A DNA stretch of 64,000 bases from Flavobacterium sp. HJJ (GCF_015351475.1 NZ_JADKPR010000001.1:248001-312000), one strand, 5' to 3'; counted from the stretch's first letter, positions 1-8,450 are shown. A program made the numbers and translations. Notes: generated by a model from the sequence alone, not told the origin.

Positions 1-129
1 GCTGGAATAAATGGATTGCCAGGACATCGTTCTGTTGGGGGCTATAGAGCTTCTATGTACAATGCGCTTCCCCTGGAAAGTGTACAGGTTCTTGTTGATG
101 TAATGAAAGATTTGGAAAGTAAAGTTTAA
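1..129 (+). CDS. serC: Phosphoserine aminotransferase, C-terminal end (partial)
   Basis: The window opens inside this gene, so only the last 42 codons are visible. They read through [19 protein letters not shown] and end in DLESKV-stop. The HRSVGG-RASMYNA block is characteristic of the C-terminus of phosphoserine aminotransferase, a PLP enzyme converting 3-phosphohydroxypyruvate to phosphoserine in serine synthesis. The next gene on the same strand is serA, the preceding step of the same pathway, which supports the call. The 118-base gap between them contains an inverted repeat, so whether the two are co-transcribed cannot be told. Start and catalytic lysine lie outside the window. Confidence 0.9.
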   Translation, partial: AGINGLPGHRSVGGYRASMYNALPLESVQVLVDVMKDLESKV

Positions 130-247
130 TCGGTTAATTGTTTAGTTGTTTAATCGAAATAATCAAACATTTTAATTCAATTCTCAAAATAATAATTTAT
201 GTTAACCATCATCTAAACGATTAAACGGTTGACCAAATAAACACTAA
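130..247. repeat. Inverted arrays of an eight-base unit between serC and serA
   Basis: The left arm (about 130-156) reads as consecutive units ggttaattg, tttagttg, tttaatcg. The right arm (about 212-231) carries the same units in reverse orientation. GTTTAATCG at 148-156 is the perfect complement of CGATTAAAC at 218-226. The same design with a different octamer occurs at 28911-29075. It may fold in RNA or be a dispersed element. No T-run follows, so it is not a standard terminator. Confidence 0.5.
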
Positions 248-1198
248 ATGAAGATATTAGCAAACGACGGAATTTCTAAAAGTGGTATTAGTGCTTTAGA
301 AACCGCTGGATTTGAAGTTATTACTACAAAAGTAGCACAAGAACAAGTTGCTAATTTTATAAACAAAAATGACATTGGAGTCTTATTAGTACGCAGTGCT
401 ACTAAGGTTCGGAAAGATATTATTGATGCCTGCCCAAGTTTGAAAATTATTGGACGAGGCGGTGTCGGAATGGACAATATTGATGTTGAATATGCCAAAA
501 GCAAAGGAATTCATGTCATAAATACTCCGGCATCTTCGTCAGAATCTGTAGCTGAACTGGTTTTTGCACATTTATTTACAGGCGTACGATTCCTGCATGA
601 TTCGAACAGAAACATGCCTCTTGAAGGTGACACCCAATTTGAACAGCTGAAAAAAGCCTATGCCAATGGTATTGAACTTAGAGGTAAAACCCTTGGGATA
701 ATTGGCTTGGGACGTATTGGTAAAGCGGTTGCAAGAATGGCTGTAAGCTTTGGCATGAAAGTTATCTACAGCGATATGGATGTTCCTCATAAAGACTTAA
801 AAATTCATTTTTTTGACGGACAGACCATCAGCATATCACTTACCTCCCAATCTCTTGAATCGTTATTTAAAGAGTCTGATTTTATCACTTTGCACGTTCC
901 TGCTCAAGACGGGTATGTGATTGGTGAGAAAGATTTTAAATTGATGAAAGACGGCGTTGGAATTATTAACTGTGCCCGCGGCGGTGCTATCGACGAAGTT
1001 GCTTTGATAGAAGCTTTGGACAGCGATAAAGTATTGTTTGCAGGACTGGATGTTTATGAAAATGAACCTAATCCAGAAATTACAATTTTAATGAATCCAA
1101 AAATTTCATTGACGCCACATATTGGTGCTGCAACTGCAGAAGCTCAAGACAGAATAGGCATTGAGCTGGCACATCAGATTATTCATTTATTAAACTAA
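248..1198 (+). CDS. serA: D-3-phosphoglycerate dehydrogenase, short form
   Basis: This 316-residue D-isomer 2-hydroxyacid dehydrogenase oxidises 3-phosphoglycerate to 3-phosphohydroxypyruvate, the first step of serine synthesis, in the cytoplasm. Visible are the nucleotide-binding GLGRIG loop near residues 151-156, the NCARGG block with the catalytic arginine, the acidic residue in VYENEP and the catalytic histidine in TPHIGA. It ends right after the catalytic domain, so it lacks the C-terminal ACT domain through which serine inhibits longer forms. The ATG at 248 matches the family N-terminus. Adjacency to serC makes the serine pathway assignment strong; another 2-hydroxyacid substrate is the only realistic alternative. 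A perfect-stem terminator follows at 1220. Confidence 0.93.
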   Translation: MKILANDGISKSGISALETAGFEVITTKVAQEQVANFINKNDIGVLLVRSATKVRKDIIDACPSLKIIGRGGVGMDNIDVEYAKSKGIHVINTPASSSESVAELVFAHLFTGVRFLHDSNRNMPLEGDTQFEQLKKAYANGIELRGKTLGIIGLGRIGKAVARMAVSFGMKVIYSDMDVPHKDLKIHFFDGQTISISLTSQSLESLFKESDFITLHVPAQDGYVIGEKDFKLMKDGVGIINCARGGAIDEVALIEALDSDKVLFAGLDVYENEPNPEITILMNPKISLTPHIGAATAEAQDRIGIELAHQIIHLLN

Positions 1199-1219
1199 AC
1201 ATTTAATTTAAAACCACAT

Positions 1220-1268
1220 AGCGGTAAATTATTAACTCTCAATTAATAATTTACCGCTCCTTTTTTGA
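1220..1268 (+). terminator. Intrinsic terminator after serA
   Basis: AGCGGTAAATTATTAA pairs perfectly with TTAATAATTTACCGCT across a short loop, followed by a T-rich tract. It lies about 20 bases past the serA stop and before the next plus-strand gene. Confidence 0.85.
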
Positions 1269-1301
1269 TTATATTTGATATGAATCTTTAATCAAAAAAC
1301 G

Positions 1302-1859
1302 ATGTTTGAACAATTAACGCAGTTAGTACAGCAGTTTGGCCAGGATGCAGTTGTTAAAAACAGTGCAGTTCCTAATGAACATAATGAAGCTGTAATGGAA
1401 GAAGCCGGAAATTCTATCTTTTCGAGTTTACAACAAATGGCTTCCGAAGGAGGTGCCGAGAAAATTGCCGGATTACTCCAAGGAAATAATGCACAGGACT
1501 CTTCGAATCCAGCAGTTCAGCAGATTACCCAGCAGCTTACAGGAAGCTTGGGAGAAAAATTTGGCTTAAGCAGCAGTGATGCGGCAGGGGTTGCCGGCAG
1601 TATGATTCCAAAAATACTTGGAGGACTGGTCGGTAAGGCCAATGATCCTAATGACAGTTTTCAGCTGACGGATTTAATCGGAGCTATTTCTGGAGGCGGT
1701 GCGCAAACCTCTGGAATAATGGATGCCATTTCAAAATACGGAACTCAATTTGGATTAGACCAAAATGCCGACGGAAAACTGGATTTAAATGATGCTGTTG
1801 CAGCAACACAAAGTAAAGGCGGTATTGGCGGACTTTTAGGAAAGTTATTTGGAAAATAA
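1302..1859 (+). CDS. DUF937-type (YidB-like) protein
   Basis: This 185-residue soluble protein has no signal peptide or membrane segment. It is rich in glycine, serine, glutamine and alanine, with repeated amphipathic segments (residues about 20-120) of the sort seen in DUF937/YidB-like proteins. Near residues 150-165 the stretch DQNADGKLDLNDA resembles an EF-hand or dockerin-type calcium loop with regularly spaced Asp/Asn. The C-terminus is GGIGGLLGKLFGK. The biochemical role of the family is not established. It is probably a single-gene unit, bounded upstream by the serA terminator. Confidence 0.75.
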   Translation: MFEQLTQLVQQFGQDAVVKNSAVPNEHNEAVMEEAGNSIFSSLQQMASEGGAEKIAGLLQGNNAQDSSNPAVQQITQQLTGSLGEKFGLSSSDAAGVAGSMIPKILGGLVGKANDPNDSFQLTDLIGAISGGGAQTSGIMDAISKYGTQFGLDQNADGKLDLNDAVAATQSKGGIGGLLGKLFGK

Positions 1860-1940
1860 GGTTTATGTTATCCTAAGACTTATTATAAAAAACAGCGGTA
1901 AAACCTTAAACACATTTTTATAACACTTAAAAAATAGGTT

Positions 1941-2375
1941 ATGAAAAATTCTATCTGCATATTACTTTTACTCAGTATAATAATTGCGTGCAGTACTTCC
2001 AAATCTAATGTTTCCACGGCAGAGAAACCAAAAGCCGCAAGCAGTAATGACACTATAAAAATAGTTAATGAAGAATTAGAATATGAAGTCATTATCATAG
2101 AACCTGGTTTTGATTTCTGGCTGCAGTCAACAGCATATCCCAGAGGTTATTATTCTCAAGGCTATATGGAAAACAAAAACAATTTTTATATTTTGGAATG
2201 GAACAGCCGCGTGCGCCAGCCGCAAATCTATCCGCCTAATTTATATGAAATGACCATTGATTATGATCCGACAATCAATTACGGATATGAAGTAAACTAT
2301 CTTATTTACAATTATATGATTTATTTCCAAAACAAATACAACCAGAGACTTTATGGACGAGTTCCTCCCAGATAG
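1941..2375 (+). CDS. Small predicted lipoprotein (DUF6146-like)
   Basis: The 144-residue product starts with a basic residue and a hydrophobic stretch that ends IIACSTS, a lipobox with Cys at about residue 17. It should therefore be a lipidated envelope protein. The mature part is acidic, then rich in Tyr, Asn and Pro (WLQSTAYPRGYYSQGY, RQPQIYPPNLYE). It resembles the flavobacterial family I remember as DUF6146, of unknown function; that name is from memory. Neighbours are other small envelope proteins with no obvious operon link. Confidence 0.7.
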   Translation: MKNSICILLLLSIIIACSTSKSNVSTAEKPKAASSNDTIKIVNEELEYEVIIIEPGFDFWLQSTAYPRGYYSQGYMENKNNFYILEWNSRVRQPQIYPPNLYEMTIDYDPTINYGYEVNYLIYNYMIYFQNKYNQRLYGRVPPR

Positions 2376-2521
2376 AGTAAGAGGTTTTAAAATTATTATA
2401 AAAAAAACAGTTTTCTTTAAATTACCGAAGTTTTAAAATCACTTCAGCGATATTCCTATTTTAGCCACAAAAAATGATATTGTTTTTCGCGTGTAATACT
2501 GTTTTAAATACCAAAACCTGC

Positions 2522-2529
2522 TATATTTG
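2522..2529 (+). promoter_or_regulatory. Bacteroidota -7 element
   Basis: TATATTTG matches TAnnTTTG and ends 21 bases before the ATG at 2551, implying a very short leader. No good TTG -33 element is seen at the usual distance. Confidence 0.55.
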
Positions 2530-2550
2530 TAAAAAGGAATTAAATTAATA

Positions 2551-2850
2551 ATGAAAGGATTAAAACAGCGCTGGGGGCTCACATCCAATTGGCAATTGGC
2601 AATAATATTTGTGGTTTTTGCAATTACAGGATCAGCATCTGCGTGGCTTTCTAAACCTTTTTGTGTATGGCTGGGAATTGCCAAAGAAGATTTAGGCCAT
2701 TGGTACACTCCTCTACGGCTATTACTGATTTTCCCTATTTATCAGGTTTTATTAGTTGCAATAGGTTTTGTTTTTGGACAATTTAAATTTTTTTGGGCTT
2801 TTGAAAAAAAAATGCTCAAAAGTATGGGGCTGGGATTTATTTTTAAGTAA
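2551..2850 (+). CDS. Small inner-membrane protein (DUF6787-like)
   Basis: This 99-residue protein has two hydrophobic helices, residues about 16-34 and 52-74. They are separated by a loop containing WLSKPFCVWLGI and HWYTPLRLLL, and the basic C-terminus (FWAFEKKMLKSMGLGF) is probably cytoplasmic. It resembles a conserved family common in Bacteroidota that I recall as DUF6787. No catalytic function is known to me. The ATG is supported by a TATATTTG promoter element 21 bases upstream. Confidence 0.7.
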   Translation: MKGLKQRWGLTSNWQLAIIFVVFAITGSASAWLSKPFCVWLGIAKEDLGHWYTPLRLLLIFPIYQVLLVAIGFVFGQFKFFWAFEKKMLKSMGLGFIFK

Positions 2851-2864
2851 TAAAAAATCAGTCT

Positions 2865-3170
2865 TTAAGCTTTATCACCGCCACTTTTAATCCAATACAC
2901 ATATATCCAGGTTAATGTAAAGGATGGAATCACATCGGTAAACGGAATTATTTCTTCCAGAAAAGTCAAAACACCAGCCATCTTACCTACCCGGCCCTGA
3001 TACATTCTTGTCATTAAAAAACCCGCCAATGGTGCCCAGACTATATCAATGTATTCAGCAAGCCCTGGAATTCCATATGAAACCATTCCGACAGCATCAA
3101 AAAGCAGTCCCAATAACAGTTTGTTTGTTTTCTGTTTTTCAAAAGCTGCTACTGTTTTTAAATTATTCAT
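2865..3170 (-). CDS. Small membrane protein of unknown function
   Basis: The 101-residue product has a short basic N-terminus and two or three hydrophobic segments at residues about 18-34, 40-56 and 72-94. Motifs include GIPGLAEYIDIVWAPLAGF and FTDVIPSFTLTWIYVYW. The pattern (a soluble start, then FLEEIIPFTDVIPSFT) is that of small uncharacterised inner-membrane proteins found in Flavobacteriaceae. It converges on the 2551 gene with only 14 bases between the stops. No function can be assigned from sequence or context. Confidence 0.65.
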   Translation of the reverse strand: MNNLKTVAAFEKQKTNKLLLGLLFDAVGMVSYGIPGLAEYIDIVWAPLAGFLMTRMYQGRVGKMAGVLTFLEEIIPFTDVIPSFTLTWIYVYWIKSGGDKA

Positions 3171-3577
3171 TTGCGTAAAATTGATTCAGATATAAAATTA
3201 CAAAATCCAATTCGTATTACATAAACCTTGAAATTTGTATTTTTTAACTATTTCTGGATTAAATGCTTAATCAAGTACAAAGAAAAATATGTTAAAAACA
3301 GAAACATTATTGTCTCCTTCTGTCCATGCATGCAGAAAACAATATACGCTAATAAAATACATAATATTGAAAAACAGAATTATCATCAGCCCTTGTAAAA
3401 ACTAATTGCTTGAAGAAAACCAAATGCAAAAACAGAGTTTACGGCTAACCACCAAACGAATTAAAGCATCTTTAGTGCATTAGCTCAGTTACATAAAACC
3501 TCGAAAGCATTTTGCTTTCGAGGTTTTTTATTCTTCAAATTACAGTATTTTTTATCAAACTTTTTGTTTTAACATTT
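3171..3577. other. Gene-free interval with one strong hairpin
   Basis: No convincing gene is present. The longest Met-initiated stretch, about 38 codons at 3289 on the plus strand, has no family resemblance. The interval ends with the hairpin at 3495-3529. A short string resembling the start of a tRNA D-arm (TAGCTCAGTT, 3481-3490) is not part of a foldable tRNA. Confidence 0.6.
3495..3529. terminator. Bidirectional intrinsic terminator
   Basis: AAAACCTCGAAAGCA pairs perfectly with TGCTTTCGAGGTTTT over a 3-base loop. The T-run is longer on the plus strand, yet the only obvious client is the minus-strand gene ending at 3578. It might therefore also end an unrecognised plus-strand transcript. 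Confidence 0.8.
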
Positions 3578-4672
3578 TTAATCTATAATTGTAGCACAAT
3601 ATGAAGAAATCAATGTTTCTTTTTGCTCACTGTTTTTTGAAACATAAATACCAAGTACCTTATTCAAATAAACAGTATTGGCACTTGTTATTTTTACATT
3701 CTCTTCTGGATAAGCAATATCTTTCCATTCTGCAAAACCAAAAGAGCCATTTTTATTTCGCTTTACCGTAACAAATGAGGCTCCTTCTTGAGTGCCTTGC
3801 ATCCAATCGCTAGGCATATTATAACCATCATTAGTTTTATTTAGAGTAATACCTTCAAAATGAACATTTACTGTAGGTGTACTTTCGTTGTGATAGCTGA
3901 AGAATTGTAAGTTACTGAATTTTCTTGTCAGGTAATCATAATCAACCAGAAAGGCTTGTGATACTGTATCTCCAATTTTACGGGCTGAATTACCTCCCGC
4001 CATAGTGTAACTATTACCTCCATTATGCCAAATGCCATACAATGTAGGAGCCTTTAAATCATCAACAATAAAGTCGATACATTCTTGTGTTTTGACATCA
4101 TAAATAAAAGCATTAACATTAATTGTATTTTCATCTGCTGCATCAGATTGATAATTGCCAACAGCCAGCCTTCCCATAACACTGTGCATAAAAACATTTT
4201 TGTTATTCCCATTATTAGGTGTCACAGTTCTCCATGTACCGCTGCCATCTATCGGGCCATTATAATAAAAACCAAGATTATTTTTTGGGCTTGAACTTTT
4301 AATATAAGCCCCCACAATTTCTACAGTCCCATTTTCACCATTGTTGGGTCCATAACAGGAAGTATTAAAAACAATATCATCGTCATCATCTTCGAGTTTG
4401 TATTGCAGCAGATGCCAGTTTTCAAGCTTGTCTGCATCTTCCAGTCTGCCTTTATAAATAAATCCCTGCCAGATGTTTTTAACTTCTGTCTGAACTTCCT
4501 GAGGCAAATCAATACCAACCAGTCCACCAGAAATATAGACTTCATGCTGTGATCCGGATACGGCTCTGATGCCTTCAATTATAGTGCGTCTTGATGTTAT
4601 ACCTAATGAGGGATAGTTAAAAGGGATATAATCAACCTCTTGTACTGTTATATTACTTTTTGTATGTGACAT
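3578..4672 (-). CDS. Unknown beta-rich protein next to a sulfatase
   Basis: I do not recognise this 364-residue protein. It has no signal peptide and no membrane segment. It is rich in Gly, Asn, Ser, Thr and aromatic residues and in short alternating hydrophobic stretches, suggesting an all-beta fold. Possible repeats include GAYIKSSSPKNNLGFYYNG, MGRLAVGNYQSD and ITLNKTNDGYNM. An acidic run EDDDDD lies near residues 95-99. It is 61 bases downstream of the sulfatase on the same strand, so co-transcription is likely. A role in recognising or presenting the sulfated substrate is only a guess. A hairpin terminator lies about 50 bases past its stop. Confidence 0.6.
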   Translation of the reverse strand: MSHTKSNITVQEVDYIPFNYPSLGITSRRTIIEGIRAVSGSQHEVYISGGLVGIDLPQEVQTEVKNIWQGFIYKGRLEDADKLENWHLLQYKLEDDDDDIVFNTSCYGPNNGENGTVEIVGAYIKSSSPKNNLGFYYNGPIDGSGTWRTVTPNNGNNKNVFMHSVMGRLAVGNYQSDAADENTINVNAFIYDVKTQECIDFIVDDLKAPTLYGIWHNGGNSYTMAGGNSARKIGDTVSQAFLVDYDYLTRKFSNLQFFSYHNESTPTVNVHFEGITLNKTNDGYNMPSDWMQGTQEGASFVTVKRNKNGSFGFAEWKDIAYPEENVKITSANTVYLNKVLGIYVSKNSEQKETLISSYCATIID

Positions 4673-4733
4673 AATGTTTGTGTTTTAGAAAAGAATATTT
4701 ATTCTGCTATACTATTTATTTGTTATTCAGTGT

Positions 4734-6242
4734 TTAGGATGAAGGAGTGTTTACTCTTAATTTTTCAATTTCGAGATCATGTAATTGTTTCGCTAATTCC
4801 TTTTTAACTTCATCGTAGTCAGGATCATAAGCAAGATTCGTATACTCTGAAGGATCATGTACCAAATCATATAGCTCATATTGCTGAAAATAAGCATTAA
4901 AGGCATCAAAATAATAGGCATATTTCCAGTTTTCTGTTCTGATACAGCGAATACGATTGGCCGCTTTTACGATGTTCCAATTACTATTTGATCCTGCCTT
5001 TATATCATCATAAGTAAACAGTATACTGTCTTGTATTGGCTTTCCGTCTTCAATAATCGGAAGCAAACTGGTTCCTGCAAGTCCATCAGGCGGATTTGAA
5101 ACATTGGCCAACTCTAAGAAAGTGGGCATGATATCTGCAAGTGTGGCTAAGTTCATCGAATTTTGTTCTTCTGGCTTATCAAACAAAATTGGATTTGAAA
5201 TTACTAAAGGTACACGCAGGGCTTCTTCATAAGCTACAAAAGTTTTTTGACGCAATCCACCATGTGCTAATCCCATTTCGCCATGATCTGATGTAAAGGT
5301 TACAATAGCAGTATCTGCCAACCTTTGCCCATTTGAATCTTCTTTGTATAATTCATCAATAAAAAGACCGATCTCTTTATCTACTTTGGTCAAAAGGGAT
5401 GCATAAAAATTGATGTAATTTAGTTTGTCTTCTGTAGAATTAATTTCGCCTAAACTAACTGCCATATTTAATAAAATCTGTTCTTGTACCATTGGCTTTT
5501 TATTAAGAAGCAAATGTTCATCAACAGTATCCGGTAGTCCAACCTCTCTTTTTAACCAGCTTTCGGAATAGTATCCAGAGGTTCCGGCTGTTTTGGGATA
5601 CGCAAGAACATCATGCGGATTTACAAGAGACAATACCAAGAGATAAGGCTGATGATGACCATTTTTGCGTTTCTCTTTTACTTGCTTTAAATAGGCAATA
5701 GCTTCTGCAGTATATTTAGCATCATGATTAGCAAATCCACCGCCAAAATTAAGTGGGTTAACGTCTTCTCCCGCATCAGGAGCTACCCAGCCCATAGCAC
5801 CATACAATGAAATATCGGCTGCGGTAAGGTCTTCATAATTTGTTTTGGTCCCGTTTGGAGCCACTCCTTTACTCATGTGCCATTTACCACGGTACTGCAC
5901 ATCATAGCCGTCTGCCCAAAGCGTATTCATTATATTAGGCAAAGAAGTACTAAGTGTGGGCTCCTGAGGAGATAATAAACCACCTTCTGTAAGTGTCTGG
6001 CTTACACCATGTTTTGCAGGATAAATCCCTGTAAACAAAGTTGTACGACTGGGAGAACACATACAAGTGTTGCAAAAAGCCCTGTCAAAACTAAAGCCAT
6101 TTTTCTTAAGAAATGTAAGCGTCTGGAGGTTTTGCTCTTCCCATCCTGGTGGAAAATGCTGGGTTGCACGTTGCTCATCGGTTATGATGAGAATCAGGTC
6201 AGGTTTTGGACCTATTTTTTCTAGTTTTTGTTTAAAATCCAT
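4734..6242 (-). CDS. Type I (formylglycine-dependent) sulfatase, probably cytoplasmic
   Basis: The 502-residue protein is a member of the alkaline-phosphatase-like sulfatase family. The N-terminus supplies metal ligands in LILIITDEQRA (Asp22, Glu23). The formylglycine site is CSPSRTTLFTG with Cys62 in the C-x-P-x-R context, so it would be activated by an aerobic formylglycine-generating enzyme encoded elsewhere. Further motifs are YRGKWHMSKG, NPHDVLAYP and FTSDHGEMGLAHGG. There is no signal peptide, which is unusual for Bacteroidota sulfatases that act on polysaccharides. A small imported sulfate ester is more plausible than a polymer, and a phosphonate monoester hydrolase activity cannot be excluded. 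It is followed by an unknown beta-rich gene. Confidence 0.85.
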   Translation of the reverse strand: MDFKQKLEKIGPKPDLILIITDEQRATQHFPPGWEEQNLQTLTFLKKNGFSFDRAFCNTCMCSPSRTTLFTGIYPAKHGVSQTLTEGGLLSPQEPTLSTSLPNIMNTLWADGYDVQYRGKWHMSKGVAPNGTKTNYEDLTAADISLYGAMGWVAPDAGEDVNPLNFGGGFANHDAKYTAEAIAYLKQVKEKRKNGHHQPYLLVLSLVNPHDVLAYPKTAGTSGYYSESWLKREVGLPDTVDEHLLLNKKPMVQEQILLNMAVSLGEINSTEDKLNYINFYASLLTKVDKEIGLFIDELYKEDSNGQRLADTAIVTFTSDHGEMGLAHGGLRQKTFVAYEEALRVPLVISNPILFDKPEEQNSMNLATLADIMPTFLELANVSNPPDGLAGTSLLPIIEDGKPIQDSILFTYDDIKAGSNSNWNIVKAANRIRCIRTENWKYAYYFDAFNAYFQQYELYDLVHDPSEYTNLAYDPDYDEVKKELAKQLHDLEIEKLRVNTPSS

Positions 6243-6590
6243 CCTATTTATTTATTGATTAGTTTCTAAAAGCAAATTTTTTTTTTGACCTTATGCTGTC
6301 TTACAACATTTTGAAATATTTTTCAATTTAGGAAATTTCTGAAAAAAAATAATATCAACAAAGCGTATAAATACCTGAATTTAAAACAGATAAATATTTA
6401 CTAAAAAACACTAACACTTATACAAGTTGACTAAAATTCTATTATCGGGAGTATTCACCAGAAAAATATTTTGTCTGCAGAAATATTCTAATCATACTAA
6501 AATCGTGGCCGAAGTCATAAGTTAAAAATTGCCAAAGCCACTATAATATCGACAGAAACTTTTGTTTCTTTGCGGAAACAGTTTCAAACA
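6243..6590. other. Divergent promoter region, no gene seen
   Basis: This AT-rich spacer lies between the leftward sulfatase and the rightward LolD-like gene. No ORF of interest, hairpin or repeat is seen. A weak -7-like TTTCTTTG (6565-6572) sits 18 bases before the ATG at 6591. The TTG inside it is more likely promoter than start codon. Confidence 0.5.
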
Positions 6591-7289
6591 ATGATACACG
6601 CAAAAAATATACATAAGTTTTACGATCAGCTTGAAGTATTAAAAGGAGTAGATTTACATATTAAAAAAGGCGAAATTGTTTCTATTGTTGGAGCTTCAGG
6701 TGCAGGAAAGACGACACTATTGCAAATATTGGGAACACTTGACAAACCAAGTATTCCATTAACTCCAAAAGAAGGAACTGAAATCGATAAAAACGCCATT
6801 TCATTAAGTATAAATGGTGAAGACATCCTAAAAATGAACGACAAATCATTGTCCAGGTTTAGAAATTTGAATTTGGGGTTTATTTTTCAGTTTCACCAGT
6901 TACTGCCTGAATTTACTGCATTAGAAAATGTGTGCATCCCTGCTTTTATTGCCAATAAATCCAAAACCGAAACCGAGAAAGAAGCCATAAAACTTCTAGA
7001 ATATTTAGGTTTGGCTCACAGAATAAACCACAAACCAAACGAACTTTCGGGAGGAGAACAGCAGCGCGTAGCTGTGGCAAGAGCATTAATCAATAAACCC
7101 GATGTTATCTTTGCCGATGAGCCTTCTGGAAATTTAGACACCCATTCTGCCGAAAATCTGCATCAATTATTTTTTCAGCTTCGGGATGAATTCGGACAGA
7201 CATTTGTCATAGTAACTCACAATGAAGAATTGGCCAATATGGCTGATAGAAAATTAGTTATGGTTGATGGTCAAATCAGCAATCCATAG
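6591..7289 (+). CDS. lolD: ABC transporter ATPase, LolD-like
   Basis: This 232-residue cytoplasmic ATPase has Walker [10 protein letters not shown] near residue 40, the signature [15 protein letters not shown], Walker [13 protein letters not shown] and the switch histidine in VTHNEEL. Length and the SGNLD form fit the LolD/MacB group, which extracts lipoproteins from the inner membrane or drives mechanotransmission. No permease gene is adjacent. Compared with enterobacterial LolD there is an insertion of about 20 residues after the Walker A region ([16 protein letters not shown]). I use the ATG at 6591 (MIHAKNIHK) instead of an in-frame TTG at 6570. Co-directional with the next gene, 5 bases away. 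Confidence 0.85.
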   Translation: MIHAKNIHKFYDQLEVLKGVDLHIKKGEIVSIVGASGAGKTTLLQILGTLDKPSIPLTPKEGTEIDKNAISLSINGEDILKMNDKSLSRFRNLNLGFIFQFHQLLPEFTALENVCIPAFIANKSKTETEKEAIKLLEYLGLAHRINHKPNELSGGEQQRVAVARALINKPDVIFADEPSGNLDTHSAENLHQLFFQLRDEFGQTFVIVTHNEELANMADRKLVMVDGQISNP

Positions 7290-7294
7290 CTAAA

Positions 7295-8059
7295 ATGACT
7301 AAAACCGAACTCAAATCCTTCCTTGAAGAAAAAGTCATTCAATACAATACGCTTGATTTTATTGATAGCGACCCTGTCCAGATTCCGCATTTGTTTTCTC
7401 TAAAAGAAGATATCGAAATTGCTGGTTTTTTGAGTGCAACTATTGCTTGGGGCAACCGCAAAATGATTATAAAAAACTCCCATAGAATGATGGAACTGAT
7501 GGGGAATTCTCCTTATGATTTTGTGATGTCACATACCGAAAATGATCTGGAACAGCTGGAATCATTTGTACACAGAACCTTCAACGGGCAGGATTTTGTT
7601 AGTTTTATAAAAGGATTACAGCACATTTATAAAAACCATGACGGTTTAGAATCCGTTTTCGAAAAATACAGGGAAACCGATTCTATGCAAAAAAGCATTT
7701 CTGAATTCAAGAAAATATTCTTCGAAATCCAGCATCAAAACCGAGCCCAAAAACACATCTCAGACCCAATGAACGGTTCTGCGGCTAAGAGGATTAACAT
7801 GTACCTTCGGTGGATGTGCCGTCAGGACAATAAAGGTGTAGATTTAGGAATCTGGAAAAACATTTCGCCCTCACTCCTGTCATGTCCTCTCGACGTGCAT
7901 TCCGGAAATGTTGCTAGAAAACTAGGCTTATTAACCCGAAAACAAAACGATGGAAAAGCATTATCCGAATTGGATGTAAAATTACGGGAACTAGATCCAA
8001 ATGATCCAGTTAAATATGACTTTGCTTTATTTGGATTGGGCGTGTTTGAGGGATTTTAA
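7295..8059 (+). CDS. TIGR02757 (DUF2400) family protein
   Basis: The 254-residue protein matches the TIGR02757/DUF2400 family. Visible family blocks are ATIAWGNRKMIIKNSHRMMELMG near residues 48-70, KHISDPMNGSAAKRINMYLRWMCR near 155-180, and CPLDVHSGNVARKLGLL near 200-215, ending FGLGVFEGF. The MYLRWMCR and DVHSGNVAR blocks resemble the helix-hairpin-helix DNA glycosylase core, so a nucleic-acid role has been proposed for such proteins, but I know of no demonstrated activity. It follows lolD with 5 bases between them and is probably translated from the same mRNA. Confidence 0.85.
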   Translation: MTKTELKSFLEEKVIQYNTLDFIDSDPVQIPHLFSLKEDIEIAGFLSATIAWGNRKMIIKNSHRMMELMGNSPYDFVMSHTENDLEQLESFVHRTFNGQDFVSFIKGLQHIYKNHDGLESVFEKYRETDSMQKSISEFKKIFFEIQHQNRAQKHISDPMNGSAAKRINMYLRWMCRQDNKGVDLGIWKNISPSLLSCPLDVHSGNVARKLGLLTRKQNDGKALSELDVKLRELDPNDPVKYDFALFGLGVFEGF

Positions 8060-8133
8060 TTTTTTTTCTTCAAACTAAATCTATGGACTAAAAATACATA
8101 GATTTGGCTATCGGACTTAAAGCCTGCATCCTG

Positions 8134-8262
8134 CTAGTCTTCAATTATGAAGTTATCATTCTCATTCGGTTTTCTGTGATGTTCCAAATATTGATTCACC
8201 ATTTCATCTGTGATATTACCAGTACTCCAACATATTCTATAAGACATTAATTCAGACCACCG
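8134..8262 (-). pseudogene. Relic of an IS200/IS605-type transposase (TnpA C-terminus)
   Basis: On the minus strand, 42 codons plus a stop read through CWSTGNITDEMVNQYLEHH and end KPNENDNFIIED. This matches the end of Y1 HUH transposases of the IS200/IS605 group, where a W-S-x-G motif precedes the last helix T-D-E-M-V-x-x-Y-x-E. Nothing upstream on that strand encodes the rest of the enzyme or the HUH and Tyr motifs. Sequence homology stops close to the palindrome starting at 8285. It is a decayed insertion. Confidence 0.65.
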
Positions 8263-8284
8263 ATTTAATTATTTTTTCAATATA

Positions 8285-8450
8285 TGACTATCCGTGACTC
8301 ATACCAAAAGTCTAACATATTGAAAATATGCTTTGCGTCCCTACTCCTTTGCGTGAAATTTGGCAAAGACGCAGGGACGCAAAGAATAGAGAGAATAAAA
8401 TACGCTGCAACTAATTTATTCTGAGAAATAGTACTAGTCACGGATAGTCA
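8285..8450. repeat. Nested palindromic element
   Basis: An outer perfect 15-base inverted repeat (TGACTATCCGTGACT at 8285-8299, AGTCACGGATAGTCA at 8436-8450) encloses an inner perfect 12-base pair (CTTTGCGTCCCT at 8331-8342, AGGGACGCAAAG at 8373-8384). The core is made of TTTGCGT-type motifs. It encodes nothing. The form suggests a miniature inverted-repeat element, next to a transposase relic. Confidence 0.65.

Noticed and set aside
3481..3500. TAGCTCAGTT string resembling a tRNA D-arm
   Set aside because: No acceptor stem, anticodon arm or T-arm can be built around it; the following bases are a terminator stem.
8285..8450. Possible CRISPR-like array in the TTTGCGT repeats
   Set aside because: Repeats are very short, irregular and inverted rather than direct with spacers; no cas genes nearby.
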